A stretch of DNA of 11,918 nucleotides from NCBI GenBank assembly GCA_021648585.1, contig JAKISM010000067.1, positions 1-11,918 of the forward strand. The letters run 5' to 3'. The stretch comes from Devosiaceae bacterium. Lineage in GTDB: Bacteria > Pseudomonadota > Alphaproteobacteria > Rhizobiales > Devosiaceae. This document shows, in pieces, positions 5,866 to 11,918 of the stretch (position 1 is its first letter; each line of letters opens with the position of its first letter). The notes under the pieces are model-generated. The model saw only the letters and a program-made list of their open reading frames with translations, did no database searches and was not told the origin of the DNA. Position numbers and translations under genes: made by a program.

Positions 5866-7449
5866 ATGCCTAAAGTACTCGTATCTGATAAATTAAGCCC
5901 AACCGCCGTTGAAATCTTTAAACAAAATGGCGTTGAAGTAGATTATTTGCCTGATGTAGGCAAAGACAAAGAAAAATTACATCAGATTATTGGTGATTAT
6001 GACGGTTTAGCAATCCGCTCTGCAACCAAAGTAACAGCAAAAATTCTAAAAGCGGCAACCAAGCTAAAAGTTATTGGACGTGCTGGCATTGGTGTTGATA
6101 ATATTGATATTCCTGCCGCAACGGCCAAAGGCGCTATCGTAATGAACACGCCTTTTGGCAATTCAATCACCACCGCAGAACATGCAATTTCTCTTATGTT
6201 AGCGCTTGCTCGCCAAATCCCTGAAGCTGATACTTCAACTCGTGCTTCAAAATGGGAAAAATCTCGCTTTATGGGCGTTGAAGTTACCGCCAAAACTCTA
6301 GGGCTAATTGGTGCAGGAAATATTGGCTCAATCGTTGCCGATAGAGCGCAAGGTCTAAAAATGAAGGTCATCGCATTTGATCCTTTTCTAACCCCTGAAA
6401 GAGCAGAAGATATTGGCGTTGAAAAAGTAGAGCTTGATGATCTATTAGCACGTAGCAATTTCATCTCACTACACACGCCTTTGCTTGATGCAACTCGAAA
6501 TATTATTTCAAGAGAAGCTATTGCAAAAATGAAAGATGGCGTAAGAATTGTAAATTGCGCTCGTGGTGGCCTAATTGACGAAACTGCCCTTAAAGATGCA
6601 CTTGAAAGCGGTAAAGTCGCAGGTGCAGCACTAGATGTTTATGCAACCGAGCCTGCAAAAGAGCACCCAATTTTTAACGCTCCAAATGTAATTTGCACCC
6701 CACATCTTGGCGCTTCAACATCAGAAGCACAAGAAAATGTAGCTATACAAGTAGCACAACAAATTTCTGCATATTTAATGAGCGGTGAAATAACCAATGC
6801 GCTAAATTTCCCCTCAATATCAGCCGAAGAAGCACCCCGTTTAACACCATTTGTTAATTTAAGCGAAATGCTTGGCTCATTCGCAGGTCAACTAACTGAA
6901 ACAGCCATTTCTGGTATTCGCATAGAATATGAGGGCGATGTTTCCTCGCTCAATACCAAACCAATGACAGCAGCAGCAATCACTGGTGTGCTTAAACCTT
7001 TGCTTGGTGATGTAAACATGGTTTCAGCCCCAGCTTTGGCAAAAGATAGAGGCATAAATATTGAGGTGGTAAATCGTGAGCAACAAGGTGCTTATGAAAA
7101 TTATATCCGCCTAACAATCACTTCTGAAACACAAGAAAGATCGGTTGCAGGGACTATTTTTGCAGGCGGTAAAGCTCGTATCATTCAGGTTAAGGGCATC
7201 AATATGGAAGCAGAGCTAACCCCAAATATGCTCTATATTACCAATGTTGACAAGCCGGGTTTTATTGGTCGTCTAGGCTCGCTCTTGGGTGATTTAGACG
7301 TAAATATTGCCTCATTTAGTCTTGGGCGCAAAGAAGAAGGCAGTGACGCAATTTCGCTTATTTCTGTTGATGCGGATATGAGTAAGGAGCAAATTGTAAA
7401 AGTAAAACAGCTTGAAGGTGTGATTATCGCAAAGGCTTTACGCTTTTAA
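5866..7449 (+). CDS. serA: D-3-phosphoglycerate dehydrogenase, long form with ACT domain
   Basis: A 527-residue NAD-dependent enzyme that oxidises 3-phosphoglycerate to 3-phosphohydroxypyruvate, the committed step of serine synthesis. It has a substrate domain at residues 1-100 and 285-315, an inserted Rossmann domain with GAGNIG at 149-154 and Asp172 as NAD-selecting acid, and the catalytic triad Arg233 (NCARGG), Glu262 and His280 (CTPHLGAST). An allosteric substrate-binding-type intervening domain spans about 320-450, and a C-terminal ACT domain about 457-527, starting ITNVDKPGFIGRLGSLLGD. This is the type I architecture of Alphaproteobacteria. A perfect Shine-Dalgarno AGGAGG (5855-5860) sits 5 nt before the ATG. 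It follows serC by 67 bp with an intervening hairpin, so both are probably on one transcript ending at 7479-7505. Serine inhibition through ACT is typical of the family but not provable here. Confidence 0.97.
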   Translation: MPKVLVSDKLSPTAVEIFKQNGVEVDYLPDVGKDKEKLHQIIGDYDGLAIRSATKVTAKILKAATKLKVIGRAGIGVDNIDIPAATAKGAIVMNTPFGNSITTAEHAISLMLALARQIPEADTSTRASKWEKSRFMGVEVTAKTLGLIGAGNIGSIVADRAQGLKMKVIAFDPFLTPERAEDIGVEKVELDDLLARSNFISLHTPLLDATRNIISREAIAKMKDGVRIVNCARGGLIDETALKDALESGKVAGAALDVYATEPAKEHPIFNAPNVICTPHLGASTSEAQENVAIQVAQQISAYLMSGEITNALNFPSISAEEAPRLTPFVNLSEMLGSFAGQLTETAISGIRIEYEGDVSSLNTKPMTAAAITGVLKPLLGDVNMVSAPALAKDRGINIEVVNREQQGAYENYIRLTITSETQERSVAGTIFAGGKARIIQVKGINMEAELTPNMLYITNVDKPGFIGRLGSLLGDLDVNIASFSLGRKEEGSDAISLISVDADMSKEQIVKVKQLEGVIIAKALRF

Positions 7450-7478
7450 TCAAAAGCACAATTTTATTGAAAATATTT

Positions 7479-7505
7479 ATCTGGCTCAAATAAATTGAGC
7501 CAGAT
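7479..7505. terminator. Bidirectional terminator hairpin between serA and the convergent coiled-coil gene
   Basis: ATCTGGCTCAA (7479-7489) and TTGAGCCAGAT (7495-7505) form a perfect 11-bp stem around ATAAA. On the plus strand it is followed by TCTTT, and on the minus strand by an AT-rich tract with TATTTT. It lies 29 bp after serA and 3 bp from the stop of the opposing gene, so it can serve both. Confidence 0.78.
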
Positions 7506-7508
7506 TCT

Positions 7509-7925
7509 TTAACCGCTTACGCAACCTAAACCATCCATTTGCGCCGCATTTGTTCGAATATCACTTTCTAATCTAGATTGATCATCTTTATATTTTTCAA
7601 GTAGAAATTCAAGCTCTGTTATTTTTGGCAACATCTCTCTTATCTCAGATTCAAGATAAGCAATACGAATTGAAATATTATTATCAAGCGTACCAGCCGC
7701 CGCTGCGTTACCTCCAGATATTAGCAAAGTCGGAGTAGAAACAATCAGGTTTTTTTGAAGTTCTAAAAGCTCTGATGTTAATGTTGAATATTTATCACGG
7801 GCTTGCCTAAGATTATTGCGTGTTACTTCTTGATTTCTTTGATTATCTTCTAGTTGTCTAAATAAGTCACGCTCATTTTCACGCAACTTCTCACACCTAG
7901 CAGGATTTTTTTCTCTATCGTTCAT
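7509..7925 (-). CDS. Small coiled-coil protein of unknown function
   Basis: I do not recognise this 138-residue protein. It is highly charged, with no signal peptide or membrane segment. It reads as two long heptad-rich helices, about residues 11-62 (LRENERDLFRQLEDNQ and LTSELLELQKNL) and 81-128 (IAYLESEIREMLPKITELEFLLEKY), joined by a flexible linker rich in Gly and Ala at 63-80 (LLISGGNAAAAGTL). The only two cysteines, Cys11 and Cys135, lie at nearly equal distance from the linker and would meet at the open end of an antiparallel hairpin. ATG 7923-7925 is preceded by a weak GAGAG. It is monocistronic, convergent with serA and divergent from trcR. Coding character is supported by the consistent amphipathic pattern; function is open. 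Confidence 0.72.
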   Translation of the reverse strand: MNDREKNPARCEKLRENERDLFRQLEDNQRNQEVTRNNLRQARDKYSTLTSELLELQKNLIVSTPTLLISGGNAAAAGTLDNNISIRIAYLESEIREMLPKITELEFLLEKYKDDQSRLESDIRTNAAQMDGLGCVSG

Positions 7926-8096
7926 GTCTACTCTCTATTCGTTTAAGATAAACATATAATAGCTGTCTAATGAATGAGGAGGATAAGATATTTTTCTTGA
8001 TGAGGCGGTTGCAAATAAAAATTTAGTGCTGTTCTAAGCGGAACTAGCCTATGTAAATAAAGTAATGTGCATTAAAGTGCAGTAGATTTAATTCTA

Positions 8097-8126
8097 TTGC
8101 AAAATCTTAAAATAGGTTTATATAGA
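8097..8126 (+). promoter_or_regulatory. Candidate trcR promoter
   Basis: TTGCAA at 8097-8102 is followed 16 nt later by TATATA (8119-8124), or 18 nt later by TATAGA (8121-8126). Either gives a transcript start near 8131-8134 and a leader of about 135 nt. The match is by eye to the sigma-70-type consensus and is tentative. Confidence 0.3.
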
Positions 8127-8157
8127 TAGCTAATTCCCCCTCATTATTTTTACGAGG

Positions 8158-8189
8158 TGGTGCGCTTCGAAGAATATCGAAACGCTCCA
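8158..8189 (+). other. Imperfect hairpin in the trcR leader
   Basis: Arms TGGTGCGCTTCGA (8158-8170) and TCGAAACGCTCCA (8177-8189) pair at 11 of 13 positions around the loop AGAATA. No T-run follows, so it is not a standard terminator. It lies about 80 nt before the trcR start and inside the predicted 5' leader. Confidence 0.5.
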
Positions 8190-8268
8190 AACTAATATTT
8201 ATGCAAATTGTGATGTTGTAATCTTTTATGGATTTAATATCTAATTCGCTTGAAAGAAAGAGAAAAAA

Positions 8269-9000
8269 ATGGCAACGACACTTTTAATGCCCAAAGCAAC
8301 CGCTGTATGGCTAATTGATAATACTGCACTTACTTTTGAGCAAGTGGCAGATTTTTGTTCTTTACATTTACTTGAAGTGCAAGGCATTGCCGATGGCGAT
8401 GTATCTGGCGGTGTTATGGGAGTTAGTCCTATTAATAATGGCCAGCTAACTCGTGATGAAATTGCAAAGGCTGGGAGCGATAATTCATATAAAATGAAAA
8501 TATCAGAGCCAAAGGTTTTAATCCCAACCAAACGCAAAAAAGGGCCAAGATATACTCCTATTTCTCGGCGTAACGAGCGACCAGGTGCAATAAAATGGAT
8601 AGTTCGTAACCACCCAGAACTTAAAGATGCGGCGATAATTAGGCTTGTTGGTACAACAAAAACCACTATTGCGGCAGTGCGTGAGGGCACTCATTGGAAT
8701 AGCGCCAATCTTAATATGCTAGATCCAGTAACACTTGGACTTTGCTCACAAATTGATCTTGATATGGAAGTAAGAAAATCATCTGGAATTTCTCCTGATG
8801 AAGAAGCTGCAATGGGCGGCACAATGTTGCTTTCAGCTGAAGAAGCCCTATCAAAATCTGCTCATACGCTTGAAGACATTATGAATATTGGTCAAAATTC
8901 TGAATTTGGTGAAACTGATACAAAGACAAATTCTGATGAAGATGTGATTGATGCCGAATCAGTATTTGCTAATCTAAAATCCATAAAAGATAGAGATTAA
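8269..9000 (+). CDS. trcR: DUF1013 family cell-cycle transcriptional regulator TrcR
   Basis: A 243-residue DUF1013 protein, a family confined to Alphaproteobacteria and named TrcR for its role in cell-cycle transcription. The N-terminus LLMPKATAVWLIDNTALTFEQVADFCSLH is diagnostic. A first helix-turn-helix-like segment covers about 21-43 and a second 119-141 (DAAIIRLVGTTKTTIAAVREGTHW), separated by a basic linker (PTKRKKGPRYTPISRRNERPG, 87-106) suited to DNA contact. The last 55 residues are acidic and probably disordered. ATG 8269 fits the conserved start; upstream is only a purine-rich GAAAGAAAGAG. It appears monocistronic with its own terminator. The family is strongly recognised; its targets here cannot be told. 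Confidence 0.9.
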   Translation: MATTLLMPKATAVWLIDNTALTFEQVADFCSLHLLEVQGIADGDVSGGVMGVSPINNGQLTRDEIAKAGSDNSYKMKISEPKVLIPTKRKKGPRYTPISRRNERPGAIKWIVRNHPELKDAAIIRLVGTTKTTIAAVREGTHWNSANLNMLDPVTLGLCSQIDLDMEVRKSSGISPDEEAAMGGTMLLSAEEALSKSAHTLEDIMNIGQNSEFGETDTKTNSDEDVIDAESVFANLKSIKDRD

Positions 9001-9019
9001 TGCAAAAGAGCGATTAATG

Positions 9020-9048
9020 AAAGGCCGCAATAAGTTTGCGACCTTTTT
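9020..9048 (+). terminator. Rho-independent terminator of trcR
   Basis: AAAGGCCGCAA (9020-9030) pairs with TTGCGACCTTT (9036-9046) over 11 positions with one mismatch, loop TAAGT, followed directly by T residues to 9048. It is 19 bp after the trcR stop and 11 bp from the end of the opposing DUF465 gene, for which it may also act. Confidence 0.8.
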
Positions 9049-9059
9049 AAGATATAAAA

Positions 9060-9233
9060 TTAGGCAGCTTCAACCTTTAGCTTTACTAATTCATCTTTAA
9101 TTTCAAGTTTTTTTCGTTTTAACTCACTAATTACCTGCTCATCTGCAGTTAGGTGGGTAAGTTCCGCTTGTAGTTTTTCTTCAAGCTCAAGGTGACGTTG
9201 CTGTAATGCAACAATATGGTTTTGTACACTCAT
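9060..9233 (-). CDS. DUF465 (YdcH-like) small protein
   Basis: A 57-residue helical protein, MSVQNHIVALQQRHLELEEK at the start and ending KLKVEAA. The pattern of LQxRHxELExKL, a helical turn at about residues 26-31 (THLTAD), then LKRKKLEIKDEL, is that of the DUF465/YdcH family, which folds as a short antiparallel helical hairpin of unknown function. A clear Shine-Dalgarno AAGGAG (9245-9240) lies 6 nt before ATG 9231-9233, which supports real translation despite the short length. It is divergent from a second DUF465 gene at 9375, and its stop is close to the trcR terminator. Confidence 0.85.
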   Translation of the reverse strand: MSVQNHIVALQQRHLELEEKLQAELTHLTADEQVISELKRKKLEIKDELVKLKVEAA

Positions 9234-9374
9234 TATATCTCCTTTGTTTAAAACAATTATATGCTCTCAAAAAAATAGCCCAATGTCGATAGAAAAATAA
9301 AAACTTTTTGTTATTTCGTGCAAAGTGAAGAAAAATGTGCAATATTACTATATAATTTAATAAAGCAGTGACCC
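9234..9374. promoter_or_regulatory. Divergent promoter region between two DUF465 genes
   Basis: This 141-bp AT-rich spacer separates two divergent genes. A perfect -10 hexamer TATAAT at 9351-9356 faces right, 18 bp before the ATG at 9375, implying a leader of about 12 nt. No good -35 partner is visible. The left-facing promoter is not identifiable beyond the ribosome binding site at 9240-9245. Confidence 0.4.
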
Positions 9375-9590
9375 ATGTTACCACTTACAAAAATTCAAAA
9401 AGCAAAATTAGGGCTTGAATTAGCCACTAAACGCCAAGAACATACCGACCTAAAAGAATCAATTAATCTAATTATTAATTCACATTGCGCAGATAAAATG
9501 CTTGTCCAGCGCATGAAAAAACGCAAATTAGCAGTTAAAGATAAAATTATCGAAATTGAAAAAATTATTTTACCTGAAATTATCGCATAA
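9375..9590 (+). CDS. Second DUF465 (YdcH-like) small protein
   Basis: A 71-residue helical protein. The first helix (KIQKAKLGLELATKRQEHTDLKESINLII) leads through a short turn (NSHCADKM) to LVQRMKKRKLAVKDKIIEIEKI and the terminal LPEIIA. The RMKKRKLAVKDKI stretch is the strongest DUF465 signature and is clearer than in its divergent neighbour. ATG 9375 has no recognisable Shine-Dalgarno and lies about 12 nt from a predicted transcript start. Paired DUF465 genes near purE-purK are a plausible Hyphomicrobiales arrangement. Function is unknown. Confidence 0.82.
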   Translation: MLPLTKIQKAKLGLELATKRQEHTDLKESINLIINSHCADKMLVQRMKKRKLAVKDKIIEIEKIILPEIIA

Positions 9591-9657
9591 CTTGCACCCT
9601 TTTGCATTTTAGGATAGAAACTTGGCAAGAAATAGATGAACGATGTTCCATCTCTGT

Positions 9658-9681
9658 TGTCATGCTGAGCGCAGAATGACA
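9658..9681. repeat. Short hairpin repeat of the GTCAT-CTGAGCG type
   Basis: TGTCATGCTG (9658-9667) and CAGAATGACA (9672-9681) pair at 9 of 10 positions around AGCG. The core GTCATNCTGAGCG recalls a palindromic REP-like element found scattered in intergenic DNA of many bacteria. Only one copy is in this window, so repeat status is inferred. It lies between a DUF465 gene and purE. Confidence 0.45.
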
Positions 9682-9712
9682 TCTTGCATCAATCATGCTG
9701 GGGAGTTATTCA

Positions 9713-9742
9713 CTATACTTTTGAAGAGCCTTCTATACTTTT
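9713..9742 (+). repeat. Direct repeat upstream of purE
   Basis: CTATACTTTT occurs at 9713-9722 and again at 9733-9742, exactly 20 bp apart. Each holds TATACT, a 5-of-6 match to a -10 hexamer. It may mark duplicate -10 elements or a binding site on one helix face; I see no convincing -35. Confidence 0.4.
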
Positions 9743-9755
9743 TTGGAAATAACAA

Positions 9756-10247
9756 ATGTTCACATCACCTCCTATTGCTATAATTATGGGATCACAATCC
9801 GACTGGGCAACCATGCGTGAAAGTGCCAATATTCTTGATGAGTTAAATATTGCATATGAGGCTCGCATTATTTCAGCGCACAGAACCCCACAACGCCTTT
9901 ATCAATTTGCCAGCGTAGCACGAGAAGACGGCTTTAAAGTAATAATAGCTGGTGCTGGCGGAGCGGCGCATTTACCCGGAATGGTAGCTTCTCTTACTTC
10001 ATTGCCCGTATTTGGTGTTCCAATACAATCACACGCCCTAAGCGGCAAAGATAGCCTACTCTCAATAGTGCAAATGCCAGCAGGCATTCCTGTTGGAACT
10101 CTTGCTATTGGTGAGGCTGGTGCAAAAAATGCAGCGCTTTTAGCAGCCTCCGTGCTTTCGCTTAATAATAGTGAAATAGAAGAAAGCCTAACAATATTTA
10201 GAGAAAAGCAAACTAATTCGATTGCAGATTTTCCTGTGGATGAATAA
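9756..10247 (+). CDS. purE: N5-carboxyaminoimidazole ribonucleotide mutase, class I PurE
   Basis: A 163-residue enzyme that converts N5-CAIR, made by PurK, into CAIR in de novo purine synthesis. It forms homo-octamers in the cytosol. The active-site segments are all present: MGSQSDWATM (11-20), ISAHRTP with catalytic His42 (39-45), AGAGGAAHLPGM (65-76) and LLSIVQMPAGIPVGTLAIG (101-119). These are the class I features expected with a PurK partner. ATG 9756 gives the normal N-terminus; the upstream GGAAA is a weak ribosome site. purK begins 3 bp after the stop, so the two are one unit. Confidence 0.97.
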   Translation: MFTSPPIAIIMGSQSDWATMRESANILDELNIAYEARIISAHRTPQRLYQFASVAREDGFKVIIAGAGGAAHLPGMVASLTSLPVFGVPIQSHALSGKDSLLSIVQMPAGIPVGTLAIGEAGAKNAALLAASVLSLNNSEIEESLTIFREKQTNSIADFPVDE

Positions 10248-10250
10248 TGA

Positions 10251-11348
10251 ATGAATAATCAAGAAAAGAAAATATTAGAGCAAGGCGCAACAATAGGCAT
10301 TGTTGGCGGCGGACAATTAGGAAAAATGCTAGCTCTAAGTGCGCTACAGCTTGGCTTTAAGGTAGCAATATATTGTCCCGACCCAGATAGCCCCGCTTTT
10401 GATGTTACGCCACTTAAATTTGTTGCTGATTATGATGATGAAAAAAAACTAGCTGAATTTGCAAATCTAGTTGATATCATTACTTATGAGTTTGAAAACC
10501 TACCAACACAATCGCTCAAATTCCTTGAAAAAACAAAAGCAGTTGCCCCATCATCTAGAATTTTAGAAATTGCTCAAGACAGATTAAAAGAAAAATTGTT
10601 CTTAGCCAGCAATGATATTGCAGTAGCGCAATATATGAAGGTTGAAACTTTAAGCGATTTAGAAAATGCTATTAAAGAAATTACTTTGCCGATCGTGCTA
10701 AAAACCACACGCATGGGATATGATGGCAAGGGACAAAGAATAATTAAAACCGAGCAACAAATAGAACAAGCTTTTAATGAGCTTAAAGGCTCAACACTTA
10801 TTGCTGAAAAGTTTATTTCTTTTGAGAGAGAAATATCTATCATAGTTGCTCGCAATAGGCGTGGCCAAGTACGTGATTATGATGCCAGTGAAAATATACA
10901 TGAAAATCACATTCTTAAAACTAGCACAGTGCCAGCAAATATTGATAATATAACAAGAAAGCGTGCCTCTCGTATTGCCCACGAAATAATTGGATCGCTT
11001 GATTATATTGGAGTGCTGGGGATAGAATTTTTTGTTGTACCAAATGAGCCTTATGCAAAATTAATTGTAAATGAAATTGCCCCTCGTGTGCATAATTCTG
11101 GCCATTTCACACAAGCCGTGTGCCTCACTAATCAGTTTGAGCAACATATTCGTGCCATTGCTAATTGGCCGCTTGGAGATCCAACTCGCCTAGCAAATGT
11201 CACAATGGAAAACTTGATAGGTAACGAAATAATAGATGCGCACAAAGATTTGCAATCTGGCACTCGCCCAGATTTTTATGGCAAAAAACAGGTGCGTGAG
11301 GGGCGAAAAATGGGTCATTTGAACCATATTAGCTTTTTAAGCGAATAA
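10251..11348 (+). CDS. purK: N5-carboxyaminoimidazole ribonucleotide synthase, ATP-grasp
   Basis: A 365-residue ATP-grasp enzyme making N5-CAIR from AIR, ATP and bicarbonate, then passing it to PurE. It has an N-terminal Rossmann-like domain with GIVGGGQLGKML (16-27), the ITYEFENLP motif (77-85), the ATP-grasp lysine Lys151 in LKTTRMGYDGKGQ, and the metal and bicarbonate site NEIAPRVHNSGH (274-285). The C-terminal YGKKQVREGRKMGHLNHI is also typical. ATG 10251 is chosen; another ATG at 10247 overlaps the purE stop but hits a stop after three codons. The substrate loop reads ASENIHENHIL, with Ala-Ser in place of the more usual Pro-Leu or Pro-Val, a mild change. No Shine-Dalgarno is obvious, so translation probably couples to purE. 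Confidence 0.96.
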   Translation: MNNQEKKILEQGATIGIVGGGQLGKMLALSALQLGFKVAIYCPDPDSPAFDVTPLKFVADYDDEKKLAEFANLVDIITYEFENLPTQSLKFLEKTKAVAPSSRILEIAQDRLKEKLFLASNDIAVAQYMKVETLSDLENAIKEITLPIVLKTTRMGYDGKGQRIIKTEQQIEQAFNELKGSTLIAEKFISFEREISIIVARNRRGQVRDYDASENIHENHILKTSTVPANIDNITRKRASRIAHEIIGSLDYIGVLGIEFFVVPNEPYAKLIVNEIAPRVHNSGHFTQAVCLTNQFEQHIRAIANWPLGDPTRLANVTMENLIGNEIIDAHKDLQSGTRPDFYGKKQVREGRKMGHLNHISFLSE

Positions 11349-11523
11349 ACTCGCAAAATAACACTAATATAGTCCACAAATGCTGGACAAGCACCCTATT
11401 GTTTGCTAGTGAGCCGAACAACAGAACTAGCATAGCTGGTTGATGGAGGGTTTTCTTTGACCTTTTATTCATATCAACTCGGTAATATGCCAGTTCATTA
11501 AATTTTGAAAAGGTGATGGACTT
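11349..11523 (+). promoter_or_regulatory. purK-rpsU intergenic region with hairpins and a candidate rpsU promoter
   Basis: No gene is seen in these 175 bp. It has two short stems: GTCCA 11372-11376 with TGGAC 11384-11388, and TGCTAGT 11404-11410 with ACTAGCA 11426-11432 across a 15-nt loop. TTGACC (11457-11462) is a good -35, with GGTAAT (11481-11486) 18 nt later as a poor -10. Neither stem is followed by a T-run, so a purK terminator is not clear. Confidence 0.35.
11511..11517 (+). promoter_or_regulatory. rpsU ribosome binding site that supports a TTG start
   Basis: AGGTGAT at 11511-11517 matches the 3' half of the extended Shine-Dalgarno consensus and ends 6 nt before TTG 11524-11526. The ATG inside it (11516-11518) is out of frame with rpsU. 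This makes TTG the best start. Confidence 0.65.
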
Positions 11524-11760
11524 TTGCAAGTAAGTGTACGTGATAATAATGTTGATCAAGCGTTAAGAGCGCTTAAAAAGAAATTACAGCGTGAAGGCGT
11601 ATTTCGTGAAATGAAATTACGTAATCATTACGAAAAGCCATCTGAAAAAAGAGCGCGCCAAAAGGCAGAAGCAATTCGCCGCGCACGTAAATTAGCTCGC
11701 AAGCGCATTCAGCACGAAGGTGGCCTAGATACAGCTGCTCCTGCAAAGCGCAAATATTAA
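11524..11760 (+). CDS. rpsU: 30S ribosomal protein S21 (bS21)
   Basis: A 78-residue strongly basic protein that sits near the anti-Shine-Dalgarno region on the 30S platform. The N-terminus QVSVRDNNVDQALRALKKKLQREG and the following FREMKLRNHYEKPSEKRARQKAEA are the standard bS21 signature of Alphaproteobacteria. The C-terminal tail is longer than the approximately 70-residue enterobacterial protein and ends in AAPAKRKY, as is common in this class. It uses a TTG start with a good ribosome site. It stands alone between purK and a strong terminator. Confidence 0.96.
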   Translation: MQVSVRDNNVDQALRALKKKLQREGVFREMKLRNHYEKPSEKRARQKAEAIRRARKLARKRIQHEGGLDTAAPAKRKY

Positions 11761-11780
11761 GTTTGCTACCATATAATTAT

Positions 11781-11811
11781 AAAAAACCCGGCTTTTTAAG
11801 TCGGGTTTTTT
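11781..11811. terminator. Bidirectional rho-independent terminator after rpsU
   Basis: AAAAAACCCGGCTT (11781-11794) pairs fully, with one G-U, with AAGTCGGGTTTTTT (11798-11811) around a TTT loop. The T-rich arm and following bases give the U-tract for rpsU, and the A-rich arm gives one on the minus strand. The stop codon of the opposing gene (11810-11812) overlaps the stem edge. Confidence 0.93.
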
Positions 11812-11918
11812 ATTGTTTTTTGCGAACAGAATATTCTGCCAAAATAATCCCTAAAATTACCAATATTGAAGCTATTAAATGATAGGTTTCAAATTTCTCG
11901 CCAAGAATAATTATTGAT
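11810..11918 (-). CDS. 3' end of a second EamA/DMT-family transporter (partial)
   Basis: The minus-strand frame from the right edge reads 35 residues, LGEKFETYHLIASILVILGI and on to a basic tail SVRKKQ, then TAA at 11812-11810. The LGEKFE turn followed by a single hydrophobic helix and a Lys/Arg-rich end is the last helix of an EamA transporter, equivalent to LDEKFSLNVF in the full-length one at 3524-4417. It is a different gene from that one by sequence. The remainder lies outside the window, so substrate and full domain content are unseen. Confidence 0.72.
   Translation of the reverse strand, partial: SIIILGEKFETYHLIASILVILGIILAEYSVRKKQ

Larger units (their letters stand above)
7926..8268. 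other. 343-bp intergenic region upstream of trcR
   Basis: I see no convincing gene here. It holds divergent upstream sequence for the coiled-coil gene and trcR: a TATAAT at about 7955, a -35/-10-like pair facing trcR (8097-8126) and a hairpin (8158-8189). An 18-codon reading frame at 7970 has no ribosome binding site. The remainder is unremarkable AT-rich sequence. Confidence 0.6.

Noticed and set aside
5997..6476. 159-codon minus-strand open frame inside serA
   Set aside because: It is the antisense shadow of a clearly conserved gene, rich in Ser/Ala/Arg with no ribosome site.
7970..8026. 18-codon reading frame (MNEEDKIFF...) in the trcR upstream region
   Set aside because: No ribosome binding site and no recognisable pattern; this length is expected by chance in AT-rich DNA.
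8241..8690. 149-codon minus-strand open frame over trcR
   Set aside because: It is antisense to the conserved DUF1013 coding region and shows no protein family signature.
9187..9384. 65-codon minus-strand open frame across the DUF465 divergent region
   Set aside because: It lies in a different frame from the real 57-codon DUF465 gene, which has a proper Shine-Dalgarno and family pattern.
9395..9682. 95-codon minus-strand open frame
   Set aside because: It is mostly antisense to the second DUF465 gene and runs into the GTCAT hairpin; no family similarity.
11404..11432. Small RNA gene in the purK-rpsU gap
   Set aside because: Only a 7-bp stem with a 15-nt loop and no terminator-like end; insufficient for an RNA call.

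Overview
This is a gene-dense, visibly AT-rich window from an alphaproteobacterium, most likely of the Hyphomicrobiales (Rhizobiales) type. The evidence is lineage-typical: a DUF1013 / TrcR cell-cycle regulator, the alphaproteobacterial long-form SerC followed by SerA, a serC-type leader RNA, two small DUF465 (YdcH-like) proteins, and a purE-purK-rpsU arrangement. I cannot name a genus. There are no tRNA or rRNA genes, CRISPR arrays, transposases or phage genes.

Left part (1-2990). The window opens in the 3' end of what looks like a phosphonate-type ABC permease that needs two frame changes to read through. Next is a SemiSWEET sugar transporter. Convergent to it, on the minus strand, lies a compact ubiT-ubiU-ubiV operon, the oxygen-independent ubiquinone hydroxylation module. 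A perfect FNR-type box (TTGAT-N4-ATCAA) sits just upstream of ubiT, so the sequence itself links this pathway to low oxygen. UbiU lacks one of the four cysteines expected from the E. coli enzyme and has two new cysteines elsewhere.

Middle-left (2991-4460, minus strand). A MerR-family metal-sensor-like regulator has a perfect operator-like dyad in front of it, and an EamA/DMT transporter lies upstream. An in-phase 18-bp tandem triplication covers the merR stop codon.

Centre (4461-7505, plus strand). serC and serA, the first two pathway-specific enzymes of serine biosynthesis named in reverse reaction order, lie behind a structured leader that can mask the serC ribosome binding site. The unit ends in a strong hairpin shared with a convergent gene for a small coiled-coil protein of unknown function.

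Right part (7926-11918). trcR (DUF1013) has a long leader and its own terminator. Two divergent DUF465 genes follow; one is 57 codons and easily missed. Then come purE-purK (de novo purine synthesis), rpsU with a TTG start, a strong bidirectional terminator, and the 3' end of a second EamA transporter running in from the right edge.

Most of the window is chromosomal housekeeping. The most informative signals are the FNR box on ubiTUV, the altered UbiU cysteine set, the serC leader, the merR dyad, and the stop-codon tandem repeat.
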